DNA from: an uncultured Dyadobacter sp.
Lineage (GTDB): Bacteria; Bacteroidota; Bacteroidia; Cytophagales; Spirosomataceae
Reading direction: 5' to 3'
NCBI GenBank assembly: GCA_937880795.1
Contig: CALGRQ010000214.1
Coordinates: forward strand, 1-26,228
DNA length: 26,228 nucleotides
Of the stretch, positions 16,701 to 23,056 are shown piece after piece. Positions within the stretch are counted from its first letter, which is position 1, and every line of letters begins with the position of its first letter. The notes below the pieces were generated by a model that did no database searches, had not been told where the DNA came from, and was given only the letters and a program-made list of their open reading frames with translations. A program made the translations under genes and the position numbers.

Positions 16701-16860
16701 CTCTTCCGGAATTGGATCGGATGTGCAGCGTCCATTGGCCACTGTAATTATCGGAGGTCTAACAAGCACCCTCATATTTGCCCCGGTCATTATACCACCA
16801 TTGTATTTGTGGCTTGCTAGTATAAAAAAGAAGGAGAAAAAGTCCGAAGAGCTGGATTGA
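13720..16860 (+). CDS. Heavy-metal-type RND efflux pump (CzcA/CusA family)
   Basis: The 1046-residue inner-membrane, proton-driven pump of the tripartite system. It has the RND layout: one N-terminal helix, a large periplasmic loop, six helices, a second loop and five helices. Helix 4 carries DFGIIVDGACVMAEH, with Asp400, Asp406 and Glu413 aligning with the proton-relay Asp402, Asp408 and Glu415 of CzcA. This is the form found in divalent-cation pumps rather than the GxMVDA form of Cu/Ag pumps. Other family blocks are AYPDIADTNVIVVAQYKGRA, RSRTIFGLSVVQLTF, FLPSLDEGSIFLRGNFP and GISVMAGVLLVSAINR. The second-loop entrance reads GQPIIDQVMEIVTGSAADL, a little unlike classical CzcA. Cobalt, zinc or cadmium export is likely, but an organic substrate cannot be excluded. 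Confidence 0.94.
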   Translation: MIKNLLLFSLRNRWIVISASFVIMAIGYWCFINLKIEAYPDIADTNVIVVAQYKGRAAEEVEQQVTVPIERALQNTPNVLDRRSRTIFGLSVVQLTFKDGTDDYFARQQVTERLAAAQLPDGVAPELAPLSTAVGEILRYVVEAPATYSPTQLRDLQDWVIKPALLQVPGIADVVTFGGPLKQFHIITSPETLRKYNLTLQDIMDAVNANNQNTGGDIIAVGGQGFAVRSLGAIKTEEDMKNILLKAEDGNSVFLRDVASVEITPPPPSGVLGYTITKDSVNVNSGVEGIVLLRRYENPSEVLKLLKEKMADIQETEMPEGVKLKPLYDRSFLIDHSLETVAHTLFEGVSIVVILLIFFLGSVRSAVVVALTIPFSLLFAFILMRLTGIPANLLSLGAIDFGIIVDGACVMAEHLVRKYRMASDAEKQQGITKITLLAAQEVGREIFFSVTIIILAYMPILLMTRVEGKLFSPMALTLAFAVIGSMIAALTFIPVLISFAYRKQLSGQGKPLKEPKNIILDFLSRIYGKMLHLLLPKYKITVVVGFVIVGFFIFMGTRLGTEFLPSLDEGSIFLRGNFPAGITIQENASYAPKIRSIIAKYPQIAFVITQTGRNDDGTDPFPANRNEILVGLKDYDEWSKTITKKELVNVIKTDLEKQLPSVTFSSGQPIIDQVMEIVTGSAADLAISVVGEDLTLMRQKADSIATIAKKMQGAENVNIEQEGPQDQLAININREAAARFGINVGDIQSMVEAAIGGKTISTLYDGTKRYDILVRFLPEFRNSIDAIKKIQVQSVNGALIPMEQLADIHYVEGQTNIYRYGSKRMVTVRTNIHGRDQGGFVKELKAKLKGKIILPKGYNIVFGGQYENLQRAGKQLAFTIPLTIILVFLFLFMLFKNLQHTLVTMSCILFALGGGIVALLLRGYYFNVSAGVGFVSIFGISVMAGVLLVSAINRIVESNQFDLRQSVLLASEEQLRALLSILVVAIVGLVPAATSSGIGSDVQRPLATVIIGGLTSTLIFAPVIIPPLYLWLASIKKKEKKSEELD

Positions 16861-16876
16861 TTATTTTTTAAGATTG

Positions 16877-16917
16877 AAAAATGGGGCTAGGGCTAATCTT
16901 AGCCTCATTTTTGTTTT
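16877..16917 (+). terminator. Rho-independent terminator after the RND pump gene
   Basis: AAAAATGGGGCTA (16877-16889) pairs with TAGCCTCATTTTT (16900-16912) through one G-T wobble; the loop has 10 bases and T-rich sequence follows. It ends the efflux operon before the B12 locus. Confidence 0.88.
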
Positions 16918-16990
16918 AAACCTATGATTTCAATATCAGGTCAACTGGGGTGAAATAAGGATGAAAACCGCTACCATATAAAAATTTATA

Positions 16991-16998
16991 TACCTTTG
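16991..16998 (+). promoter_or_regulatory. Bacteroidota -7 promoter element for the btuB-btuG operon
   Basis: TACCTTTG is an exact match to TAnnTTTG. It lies about 10 bases before the riboswitch begins, so the transcript would start almost at the aptamer. No convincing -33 TTTG is seen at the usual distance. Confidence 0.55.
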
Positions 16999-17008
16999 CT
17001 TCGCTTTT

Positions 17009-17175
17009 GGTTCCTGATGCAATTTTTATGTTTCAGGATTAAATGGGAATCCGGTGTGAATCCGGAACTGTCCCGCAGCTGTAAGCTCTATCAACCGTAG
17101 TCCAATCTACACAGTCACTGTTTCAATGTTGAAATGGGAAGACCGGACGAAGGGGAGCAAGTCAGAATACCTGCC
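17009..17175 (+). ncRNA. Cobalamin riboswitch (full-size, class I type) upstream of btuB
   Basis: Aptamer that binds adenosylcobalamin or a related corrinoid and turns down the receptor operon. The conserved parts appear in order: a 5' hairpin CCTGA...TCAGG (17013-17036); the P5 hairpin CCGG-TGTGAAT-CCGG near 17051-17065; TCCCGCAGCTGTAAG at 17071-17085; a peripheral domain with AGTCACTG, the hairpin TTTCAA/TTGAAA and GGGAAG (about 17113-17142); and the B12 box AGTCAGAATACCTGCC at 17160-17175. The peripheral domain marks the full-size adenosylcobalamin-type architecture. The 5' and 3' limits are approximate. It precedes a cobalamin receptor gene, as expected. Confidence 0.95.
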
Positions 17176-17287
17176 ATAGCGTTTAACAATTCATAGCTTT
17201 CGGGGATTGAAGCTGGAATGTAAATACGTCGTTTGTATTTCCATTAAAATTATTCTTCCTGAGCTATGGTCCATTTTTAGACCATGG
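17173..17287 (+). promoter_or_regulatory. Expression platform: start-codon hairpin with competing anti-sequestor strands
   Basis: CTATGGTC (17264-17271) and GACCATGG (17280-17287) can form an 8-bp hairpin (one wobble) whose 3' arm contains the btuB ATG (17284-17286). The 5' arm overlaps GCTATGG (17263-17269), which can instead pair with CCATAGC (17174-17180) directly at the end of the B12 box, or with CATAGCT (17192-17198). This is the geometry of a translational off-switch: ligand binding would occupy the 17173-17180 strand and let the hairpin hide the start codon. The complementarities are directly visible; the mechanism is inferred. Confidence 0.55.
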
Positions 17288-19299
17288 TAAATTACTTTTT
17301 TGACTGCTCGTCGCGTCTTCGTGGCTGGCTTTTTTTGGTGGTGGGTTGTATTTTTTCGGCTCAATCGGTAACTGCACAGCTGGACTCTACCCAGCAGTTG
17401 AAAGCCGTAACGGTAACGGGCAATGTGGCATCCGATGCATCGAGAATCACGCCATCTCAAACTGTCCGCGGAGGTGATTTTAAAAAACTAAGCGCCTATA
17501 ATATTGCGGATGCGCTGCGTAATTTTTCGGGGGTTAATATCAAAGATTACGGTGGAATAGGAGGGTTGAAAACGGTTTCTGTACGTAGCCTGGGTGCCAA
17601 TCATACGGGGGTTCAGTACGATGGAGTACCCGTTAACGACATGCAAAATGGACAGATTGATCTTGGAAAAATCAGTCTGGATAACGTAGAAAGTATTACG
17701 CTTTTTAATGGCCAACCCGGGGAAATCTGTCAACCTGCTCAATCCTTTGCCTCCGCAAGTATTCTTGTGATTAACAGTCTTGCGCCACGACTTGATTCTT
17801 TAAAGCCTACAAAAATAAAGATAGGCTTTACCACAGGTTCTTTTGGCTTGGTTCACCCAACCGTTCAATGGCAACAAAGGTTGAACAGCCGATGGGCGAT
17901 GCGTTTCACCAACCATTTTCAACAAGCACATGGCCGTTATTCGTATAAAGTAAAAGGCGATGGCTCCGATACACTTGCTACGCGAACGAATGCATTTGTA
18001 AAAACGCTGCAACAAGATCTGGCATTTTTCTACCAAAAAAACGACAGCACACGCTTTACGCTCAGAACCAATTATCACCATTCCGATAGGGGGCTGCCGG
18101 GGGCGGTGGTGTTTTACAATCCGTATACCAATCAACATTTATGGAACCGCGACTTCTTCTCACAGGCGAGTTGTGATCACAGATGGTCCCGTTTTCGCTT
18201 CTTGCTCCATGGCAAATACACCCACAACTATACCCGTTATCTTGATCCCGACTATTTGAATTCGGAAGGGAAATTAGATCAGCGTTATAAACAACAGCAG
18301 TTTTATACCACAGCATCCATAGCATGGCAGGCCCGAAAATGGTTAGAATTGGCCTATTCGTCTGATTTTTCGCTTTCTACATTGAGCACGAGCATGTATG
18401 GTTTTGCGTATCCAAAGCGGTTTACTTACCTCCACGCGGCGTCTACTCGAATCCAATTGAATCGGGTTCAAATTCAGTGTACACTTTTGAATACTCATAT
18501 TCACGAGACGGTTAAGCTTGGTGACGCCGCCTCGGACAGAACAATCTGGTCGCCTACAATTTTGGCAACATATCAGCCTTTCATAAGTGATGATTTACTG
18601 CTGAGAATATTTTACAAGGATATTTTCAGGGCGCCCACTTTCAATGATTTATACTATGCCCGCTCTGGAAATCGCTCTTTACAGCCCGAATGGGCGAAAC
18701 AGTATAATATCGGGATCACCTGGCGTAAGGATTTTTTGAATGCCCTAGATTTTATTCAATTCACGACGGATGTCTATTACAATGTCGTAAAGGACAAAAT
18801 CATTGCGGTGCCCAACAAGGATTTGTTTTCGTGGACGATGCTTAATCTCGGACAGGTCGATATACGAGGTATAGACGTTACCGCAAAAGCACAAGTTCGG
18901 GCGTTTGGCAAGACAAAAGCGATTACTACGGTCAACTATACTTTTCAGGAAGCACTGGATGTTACCGACCGGTTATCCTCCGTTTATCTTGACCAGATTC
19001 CTTATACGCCTAAACATTCGATGGCCTTAAATGCAGGGCTGGATCACCAAAAATGGGGTATATATCTCAACCAAACTTACTCGTCTTACCGCTATTATTT
19101 ATCTGAAAACCTGCCAGAACATTACGTGCCCGGTTTCTTTGTTACTGACTTATCGGGTCAGTATCGCTTCAAATTGGCGCGTAATACTATCAGTACTTCC
19201 CTTGAAATCAATAATCTGTTCGGCACGGACTATGCCTTTATCCGCAGTTTCCCGATGCCCGGGCGATCATACCGCTTTTCCATTCAAATTTCAATTTAA
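17284..19299 (+). CDS. btuB: TonB-dependent outer membrane cobalamin receptor (BtuB-like)
   Basis: Imports corrinoids across the outer membrane with energy from TonB. The 671-residue protein has a signal peptide ending SAQSVTA and a mature N-terminus with the TonB-box-like AVTVTGN at about residues 40-46. The plug domain contains IADALRNFSGVNIKDYGG, VSVRSLGANHTGVQYDGVPV and ISLDNVESITLFNGQPG. It lacks the carboxypeptidase-like domain of SusC proteins. A beta barrel fills the rest, with receptor hallmarks such as FRAPTFNDLYYARSGNRSLQPEWA and ends YRFSIQISI. Cobalamin specificity rests on the upstream riboswitch, the next gene and the BtuB-like plug. The ATG at 17284 sits inside a leader hairpin, consistent with riboswitch control of translation. 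The next gene starts 12 bases after the stop. Confidence 0.92.
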   Translation: MVNYFFDCSSRLRGWLFLVVGCIFSAQSVTAQLDSTQQLKAVTVTGNVASDASRITPSQTVRGGDFKKLSAYNIADALRNFSGVNIKDYGGIGGLKTVSVRSLGANHTGVQYDGVPVNDMQNGQIDLGKISLDNVESITLFNGQPGEICQPAQSFASASILVINSLAPRLDSLKPTKIKIGFTTGSFGLVHPTVQWQQRLNSRWAMRFTNHFQQAHGRYSYKVKGDGSDTLATRTNAFVKTLQQDLAFFYQKNDSTRFTLRTNYHHSDRGLPGAVVFYNPYTNQHLWNRDFFSQASCDHRWSRFRFLLHGKYTHNYTRYLDPDYLNSEGKLDQRYKQQQFYTTASIAWQARKWLELAYSSDFSLSTLSTSMYGFAYPKRFTYLHAASTRIQLNRVQIQCTLLNTHIHETVKLGDAASDRTIWSPTILATYQPFISDDLLLRIFYKDIFRAPTFNDLYYARSGNRSLQPEWAKQYNIGITWRKDFLNALDFIQFTTDVYYNVVKDKIIAVPNKDLFSWTMLNLGQVDIRGIDVTAKAQVRAFGKTKAITTVNYTFQEALDVTDRLSSVYLDQIPYTPKHSMALNAGLDHQKWGIYLNQTYSSYRYYLSENLPEHYVPGFFVTDLSGQYRFKLARNTISTSLEINNLFGTDYAFIRSFPMPGRSYRFSIQISI

Positions 19300-19311
19300 A
19301 CCAATCAATTC

Positions 19312-20382
19312 ATGAAATCATTTAAACTAAAAACACTCCTTTACGCATTCGCATTTATTAGTTTCTTCACGGCATGTCGGGATGATAAAACAGATCCGGA
19401 ACCACAGCCACAGCCTGTTGCAGAGCGAAAGGGATTATATGTTCTTTCGGAAGGGCTGTTTAATGCCAACAACTCCTCGCTCAGCTACTACAATTATGAA
19501 AATAAGGAACTGGTTGACGATCAGTTTAAGCTTCAGAATGACCGCGGATTGGGCGATACCGCCAATGATATAGCCGTTTATGGCTCTAAAATGTATATCG
19601 TAGTGAATGTATCCAGCACCGTTGAGGTGGCAGATGCCAAAACTGCCAAGTCGATCAAACAAATTGATTTCAAAGACAACGGAGTGGGTCGCCAGCCGCG
19701 TTATATCGTTTTTGATAAGAATAAGGCCTATATATCATCTTATGACGGAACCGTGGCCGTGATGGATACCGCTTCTTTACAGATTGAAAAGTATATTAAA
19801 GTAGGCCGAAACCCTGAACAAATGGCCATTTCAAATGGTAAGTTATACGTTGCCAACTCAGGAGGACTTGATTACCCGAATTATGATAATACGGTGTCGG
19901 TGATCGATTTGGCAACGGAAACGGAAATTAAAAAAATTGAGGTGGTAATGAATCCACGTATCGTAGCGGCTGATTCTTATGGCGATGTATATGTGATATC
20001 GACCGGTAATTATGGCGATGTAAAATCCAGTATGGCCATAATCAATAGCTCGACCAACGAGGTGAAAAATCAGGCTGCGTTTAGTGGAGGCTCCATGGCC
20101 ATTAACGGGGACTTGGCCTACATCACCGCTTCGGGTGGAAAAATTAAAGTCTACAACGTGAAAACCGAAACGCTTGAAAAGGAAAATTTCATTGCCGATG
20201 GTACCAAAATATCCACCGTGTATGGCGTAACTGTTGATTCCATTACGGGAGAGGTGTTTGTCACGGATGCCAAAAATTACGTGACGAAAGGTGAGGTTAC
20301 CTGCTTCGACCCAACGGGAACCAAAAAATACAGCATTCAAACAGGAATCAACCCCAATAAAGTGGTTTTTGTGAATAAGTAG
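19312..20382 (+). CDS. BtuG-like surface beta-propeller lipoprotein (DUF5074/YncE-like)
   Basis: Likely captures corrinoids at the cell surface and passes them to the BtuB-like receptor encoded just upstream. The 356-residue protein has a lipoprotein signal ending FFTAC (Cys22), followed at once by RDDKTDPEP; acidic residues right after the cysteine are typical of the Bacteroidota lipoprotein surface-export signal. The rest is a repeated propeller of about seven blades: GLYVLSEGLF, NDIAVYGSKMYIVVN, PRYIVFDKNKAYISSYDGTV, NPEQMAISNGKLYVANSG, DNTVSVIDLAT and so on to GINPNKVVFVNK. In gut Bacteroides, BtuG proteins of this build bind cobalamin with very high affinity beside BtuB (established knowledge). 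Binding residues cannot be checked here. A generic YncE-like role is the alternative. Confidence 0.85.
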   Translation: MKSFKLKTLLYAFAFISFFTACRDDKTDPEPQPQPVAERKGLYVLSEGLFNANNSSLSYYNYENKELVDDQFKLQNDRGLGDTANDIAVYGSKMYIVVNVSSTVEVADAKTAKSIKQIDFKDNGVGRQPRYIVFDKNKAYISSYDGTVAVMDTASLQIEKYIKVGRNPEQMAISNGKLYVANSGGLDYPNYDNTVSVIDLATETEIKKIEVVMNPRIVAADSYGDVYVISTGNYGDVKSSMAIINSSTNEVKNQAAFSGGSMAINGDLAYITASGGKIKVYNVKTETLEKENFIADGTKISTVYGVTVDSITGEVFVTDAKNYVTKGEVTCFDPTGTKKYSIQTGINPNKVVFVNK

Positions 20383-20386
20383 TTGC

Positions 20387-20424
20387 AAGAGCGTGCCGCA
20401 GTTTTGACTGGGCGGCACGCTCTT
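20387..20424. terminator. Shared hairpin terminator between convergent btuB-btuG and cobTSC units
   Basis: AAGAGCGTGCCGC (20387-20399) and GCGGCACGCTCTT (20412-20424) form a perfect 13-bp stem with a 12-base loop. It starts 5 bases after the btuG-like stop and ends 17 bases from the cobC stop on the other strand. The T tract is short (CTCTTTAATAA on the + strand), so it may act partly by blocking convergent transcription. Confidence 0.85.
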
Positions 20425-20440
20425 TAATAAATGTATATGC

Positions 20441-20959
20441 TCAATACTGCATCTTCATTATTTCCCCAAAGCCAACTTTGATCGTAAACATATCAGACAG
20501 CGGTATACCCATGATATGACTGACGATAATCCGGATTACACCGGCGTGGGTTATGAGGAGTACCTTGCCCATTGGATGTTGGTTTTTCAATTCAGTCAGT
20601 ACCTCTAACACCCGTTCCTGCATACATGCCAGACTTTCTCCATTAGGAGGTGGCGTATTTATATAGTCCTGATGCCACAAATCAAATTCCTCACGCGTGA
20701 TATCATCCCATTTTTTTAATTCCCAATTCCCAAAGTTTACCTCCATTAATCGTGAGTCGTTTTCATAAGGTAATTGTAAATAATCGGCCAGCTGGGTGCA
20801 GCGTGTCAATGGGCTGGATATCACACGATCATACAAAGGATCAGTTTCAATTTGGGTAAATGACGCCATATAGTCTTTTGCCAGGCCCACATCCGACTGT
20901 CCATAACAAACGCCCTCCATACCCTCGACTGCCGTATGGCGAACTACATGAATTTCCAT
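20441..20959 (-). CDS. cobC: Alpha-ribazole phosphatase (histidine phosphatase family)
   Basis: Removes the phosphate from alpha-ribazole 5'-phosphate or from adenosylcobalamin 5'-phosphate at the end of nucleotide-loop assembly. The 172-residue cytosolic protein has the phosphoglycerate-mutase-like fold: the catalytic motif VVRHT with His8 near the N-terminus, CYGQSDVGLA, the ISSPLTRCTQLA segment, the general-acid region LMEVNFGNWE, and the second histidine in LLITHAGVIRIIV. Length and motifs fit CobC rather than glycolytic mutases, and its placement in a cob operon supports this. Its start overlaps the 3' end of cobS by 16 bases, so the genes are probably translationally coupled. It is the last gene of the leftward operon. 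Confidence 0.93.
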   Translation of the reverse strand: MEIHVVRHTAVEGMEGVCYGQSDVGLAKDYMASFTQIETDPLYDRVISSPLTRCTQLADYLQLPYENDSRLMEVNFGNWELKKWDDITREEFDLWHQDYINTPPPNGESLACMQERVLEVLTELKNQHPMGKVLLITHAGVIRIIVSHIMGIPLSDMFTIKVGFGEIMKMQY

Positions 20960-21714
20960 AAGGCAAGCATGGTGAGGTATACAATTCCTTCTGTTACTTG
21001 TTGGGTTGCCCCGAGGCAGTCGCCGGTATAACCGTTAATCCATTTGGTATAATAGCTGGCCAAGTACATTTTCATGGCATACACGGGAATAAAAACCACG
21101 AAGACCAACGGATTTTGAAATAATAGGAAAGCTGGCACGGTAATCATTCCGCCGATCAGCAGATTTTTAAGGCTTAAATTCTTTGCCAGAGGTTTTACTT
21201 TACTAGTTGCATCTTCGCGGGCATATTCATGTGTGAAAATGACCGACTCTGCAGTAAATCGGCTTAAAACATGGGCCAGTAGGATGGTTTTAAATGCGAA
21301 GGCTATATCGAGTTGTAACAGTTCGAAGGTCGCTGCAATTTTTAGTATAAAAAGGATCAGTAGGCCAACAACCCCATAAGTGCCCACACGACTATCTTTC
21401 ATAATCTCTAAGATTTTGGATTGGGTCCATCCACCGCCGAAGCCATCGCAAACATCGGCAAAACCGTCTTCATGAAACGAGCCCGTTATCAACACGGTTG
21501 TTGCCAGCGATAAGATCACACATACAGAAAGTGGTAAAATGAATTGCAATAGATAGATGCTTAGCACGGCACCTGCACCGACAATCCAACCGATCAGTGG
21601 GAAATAGCGTGTGGCTTTGTTGAGGTATTCTTCATCATGATCCGCATAGCTCGGGCAAGGTATACGGGTATAAAACATCAAAGCGGTAAAAAATATGCGT
21701 ATTTCGTTTTTCAT
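20944..21714 (-). CDS. cobS: Adenosylcobinamide-GDP ribazoletransferase (cobalamin synthase)
   Basis: Joins adenosylcobinamide-GDP with alpha-ribazole (or its phosphate) to make adenosylcobalamin (phosphate), at the inner membrane. The 256-residue protein is strongly hydrophobic with several membrane segments and opens with the family-typical TALMFYTRIPCP. The metal-binding acidic motif GSFHEDGFADVCDGFGGG is at about residues 78-95 and is followed by KILEIMKDSRVGTYGVVGL; both are hallmarks of CobS. The C-terminal region contains NGYTGDCLGATQQVTEGIVYL, also conserved in the family. Its start overlaps the cobT stop by 4 bases, and its end overlaps cobC. All expected family blocks are present. 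Confidence 0.95.
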   Translation of the reverse strand: MKNEIRIFFTALMFYTRIPCPSYADHDEEYLNKATRYFPLIGWIVGAGAVLSIYLLQFILPLSVCVILSLATTVLITGSFHEDGFADVCDGFGGGWTQSKILEIMKDSRVGTYGVVGLLILFILKIAATFELLQLDIAFAFKTILLAHVLSRFTAESVIFTHEYAREDATSKVKPLAKNLSLKNLLIGGMITVPAFLLFQNPLVFVVFIPVYAMKMYLASYYTKWINGYTGDCLGATQQVTEGIVYLTMLALWKFM

Positions 21715-22754
21715 TCAAATTTGTTGGTTACCTGAGCCTGTTCGAAACTCGCCATTTCGTTTAGAAAATGAACTGCACTTTTTATGATGGGATACGCAAC
21801 GGCACATCCCGTTCCTTCTCCGACGCGCATATTGAGGTCTAAAACGGCCTTTTGGTTGAGTAGCTGTAATAATGCCCGATGGGCCGTTTCATCCGATGTA
21901 TGGCAGAAAATGCAATTTTCCAAGATGGCAGCATGGTCTTTCGCAAGAACTGCAACGGCTGCGGTAGCTATAAATCCGTCAATCAGTATAAGCATGTTGT
22001 GTGCAAATGCGGCTTTCATAGCACCAATCATTTGTGCAATCTCTAAACCGCCAAAAGTTTTGGCAATTTCGAAAGGGTTTGTGACGGCGGGATATTGGGT
22101 ATGAACCTGTTGTAAAATGCGTATTTTACGTGCCAATTGTTCATCATTGACGCCGGTTCCTCGCCCAATACAATCTGCTATGGGAAGCTCGTATAGCTTA
22201 GACATGATCAGCGAAGCGGCTGAGGTATTCCCAATACCCATTTCACCAAAGCCAATCACATTGGAGCCTTCCCTGAAAATGTCATTTACAACCTCCATAC
22301 CGCTGTTCATGGAAAATAAAAATTCATCCATCGATAAAGCAGGCTCATGAAGCATGTTTCGCGACCCCTTTCTTATTTTCTGAATATGGAGATTGGGATG
22401 AGGGGCGAAGTCAAAATTTACGCCCGCATCCACAATGGTGAGCTGTATACCGTGCTGTCGGCAAAAAACGTTAATGGCCGCTCCATTGTTTAAGAAATTA
22501 AGAACCATTTGATGCGTAACTTCCGCCGGATAGGCACTAATTCCCTCCTGCGTCAGCCCATGATCTGCTGCAAAGACCACAATAGCTGGTTTGCAAAGTT
22601 TTGGCGACAAGGTGTTTTGGATTCGACCGATCTTGAAGGCAATATTTTCCAAATATCCCAACGACCCCATGGGTTTCGTTTTTGTATCGATTTTGTGTTT
22701 TAAGGAAAGGCCTATATCCATTTGTATTGATAGTTTAATGAGTGAGGGAGACAT
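21711..22754 (-). CDS. cobT: Nicotinate-nucleotide-dimethylbenzimidazole phosphoribosyltransferase
   Basis: Activates the lower-ligand base, usually dimethylbenzimidazole, by moving phosphoribose from nicotinate mononucleotide to it, giving alpha-ribazole 5'-phosphate. The 347-residue cytosolic enzyme shows KTKPMGSLGYLE near the start, FAADHGLTQEGISAYPAEVT, NFLNNGAAINVF, GFGEMGIGNTSAAS, TGVNDEQL and, near the end, RVGEGTGCAVAYPI. Glu313 in that last motif corresponds to the catalytic Glu317 of the Salmonella enzyme. Length is typical. It is the first gene of cobT-cobS-cobC and lies about 205 bases downstream of a cobalamin riboswitch on the same strand. The adenosylcobinamide kinase gene (cobU) often found next to these genes is not in the window. 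Confidence 0.96.
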   Translation of the reverse strand: MSPSLIKLSIQMDIGLSLKHKIDTKTKPMGSLGYLENIAFKIGRIQNTLSPKLCKPAIVVFAADHGLTQEGISAYPAEVTHQMVLNFLNNGAAINVFCRQHGIQLTIVDAGVNFDFAPHPNLHIQKIRKGSRNMLHEPALSMDEFLFSMNSGMEVVNDIFREGSNVIGFGEMGIGNTSAASLIMSKLYELPIADCIGRGTGVNDEQLARKIRILQQVHTQYPAVTNPFEIAKTFGGLEIAQMIGAMKAAFAHNMLILIDGFIATAAVAVLAKDHAAILENCIFCHTSDETAHRALLQLLNQKAVLDLNMRVGEGTGCAVAYPIIKSAVHFLNEMASFEQAQVTNKFE

Positions 22755-22872
22755 AAACTGGCTTGTTCATTACACTCGTTTTCAATCGTTTGGTCTTGAC
22801 TGTTCACGTGTATAGCCAATTTTATTCGGCTTTCAGCGAAGATGGTTGTTTGTTTTTGGGGCTTATTCAATG

Positions 22873-22920
22873 GCATAGTTGTATAAAATGGTATATCCAT
22901 TAACTATGCTTCCGTGGAAG
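22873..22920 (-). promoter_or_regulatory. Nested inverted repeats in the cobT leader
   Basis: GCATAGTT (22873-22880) pairs with AACTATGC (22902-22909), and inside it AATGG (22887-22891) pairs with CCATT (22897-22901). A further palindrome, CTTCCGTGGAAG, covers 22909-22920. They lie between the compact riboswitch and the cobT start. No T run follows on the minus strand, so they are not terminators and may be part of the expression platform. The function is unproven. Confidence 0.4.
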
Positions 22921-22958
22921 AAGGAAGAAAGCTCTTATCGCGAAAGCACGTCTAATAG

Positions 22959-23043
22959 CTTAAAAAAAGGTCTGACTTGGAACCTTAAAAGTTCCTTACA
23001 GTTGCGCGACAGTCCAGGATTTGCACCTGATTCCATTTTTAAG
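22959..23043 (-). ncRNA. Compact cobalamin riboswitch (class II-like) upstream of cobTSC
   Basis: Read on the minus strand, the conserved core of a cobalamin aptamer is present: the P5 hairpin CAGG-TGCAAAT-CCTG, then GTCGCGCAACTGTAA, a short hairpin GGAAC/GTTCC, and AAGTCAGACC (22969-22978), the B12-box equivalent. The outer helix is formed by CTTAAAAATGG (23033-23043) and CCTTTTTTTAAG (22959-22970). There is no room for the large peripheral domain seen in the btuB riboswitch, because the CTGTAA element and the B12 box are separated only by the short hairpin. That is the architecture of the small class II or variant aptamers. A downstream hairpin (GCTATTA/TAAGAGC, about 22930-22960) sits where the kissing-loop partner P13 is usually found. 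Confidence 0.85.
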
Positions 23044-23048
23044 TTTTG

Positions 23049-23056
23049 CAAATGTA
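23049..23056 (-). promoter_or_regulatory. Bacteroidota -7 promoter element for the cobTSC operon
   Basis: On the minus strand TACATTTG matches TAnnTTTG exactly. It ends 6 bases before the outer helix of the riboswitch, so the RNA should start at or very near the aptamer. No convincing -33 element was found. The rest of 22755-23284 holds no credible gene apart from the riboswitch and leader. Confidence 0.55.

Noticed and set aside
19858..20418. Long minus-strand ORF opposite the btuG-like gene
   Set aside because: It is the antisense shadow of a clear propeller gene; its His/Ile/Arg-rich composition resembles no known protein.
22712..22900. A 62-codon minus-strand ORF in the cobT leader, starting inside the nested inverted repeat and overlapping the cobT start
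   Set aside because: It overlaps cobT by about 40 bases in another frame, its composition is not convincing, and no family is recognisable. A leader peptide coupled to cobT cannot be excluded but has no support.
23047..23055. ATTTGCA just upstream of the compact riboswitch, perfectly complementary to its P5 loop TGCAAAT
   Set aside because: It lies inside the -7 promoter element and upstream of the expected transcript start, and the loop partner in this family lies 3' of the core, so the match is probably chance.
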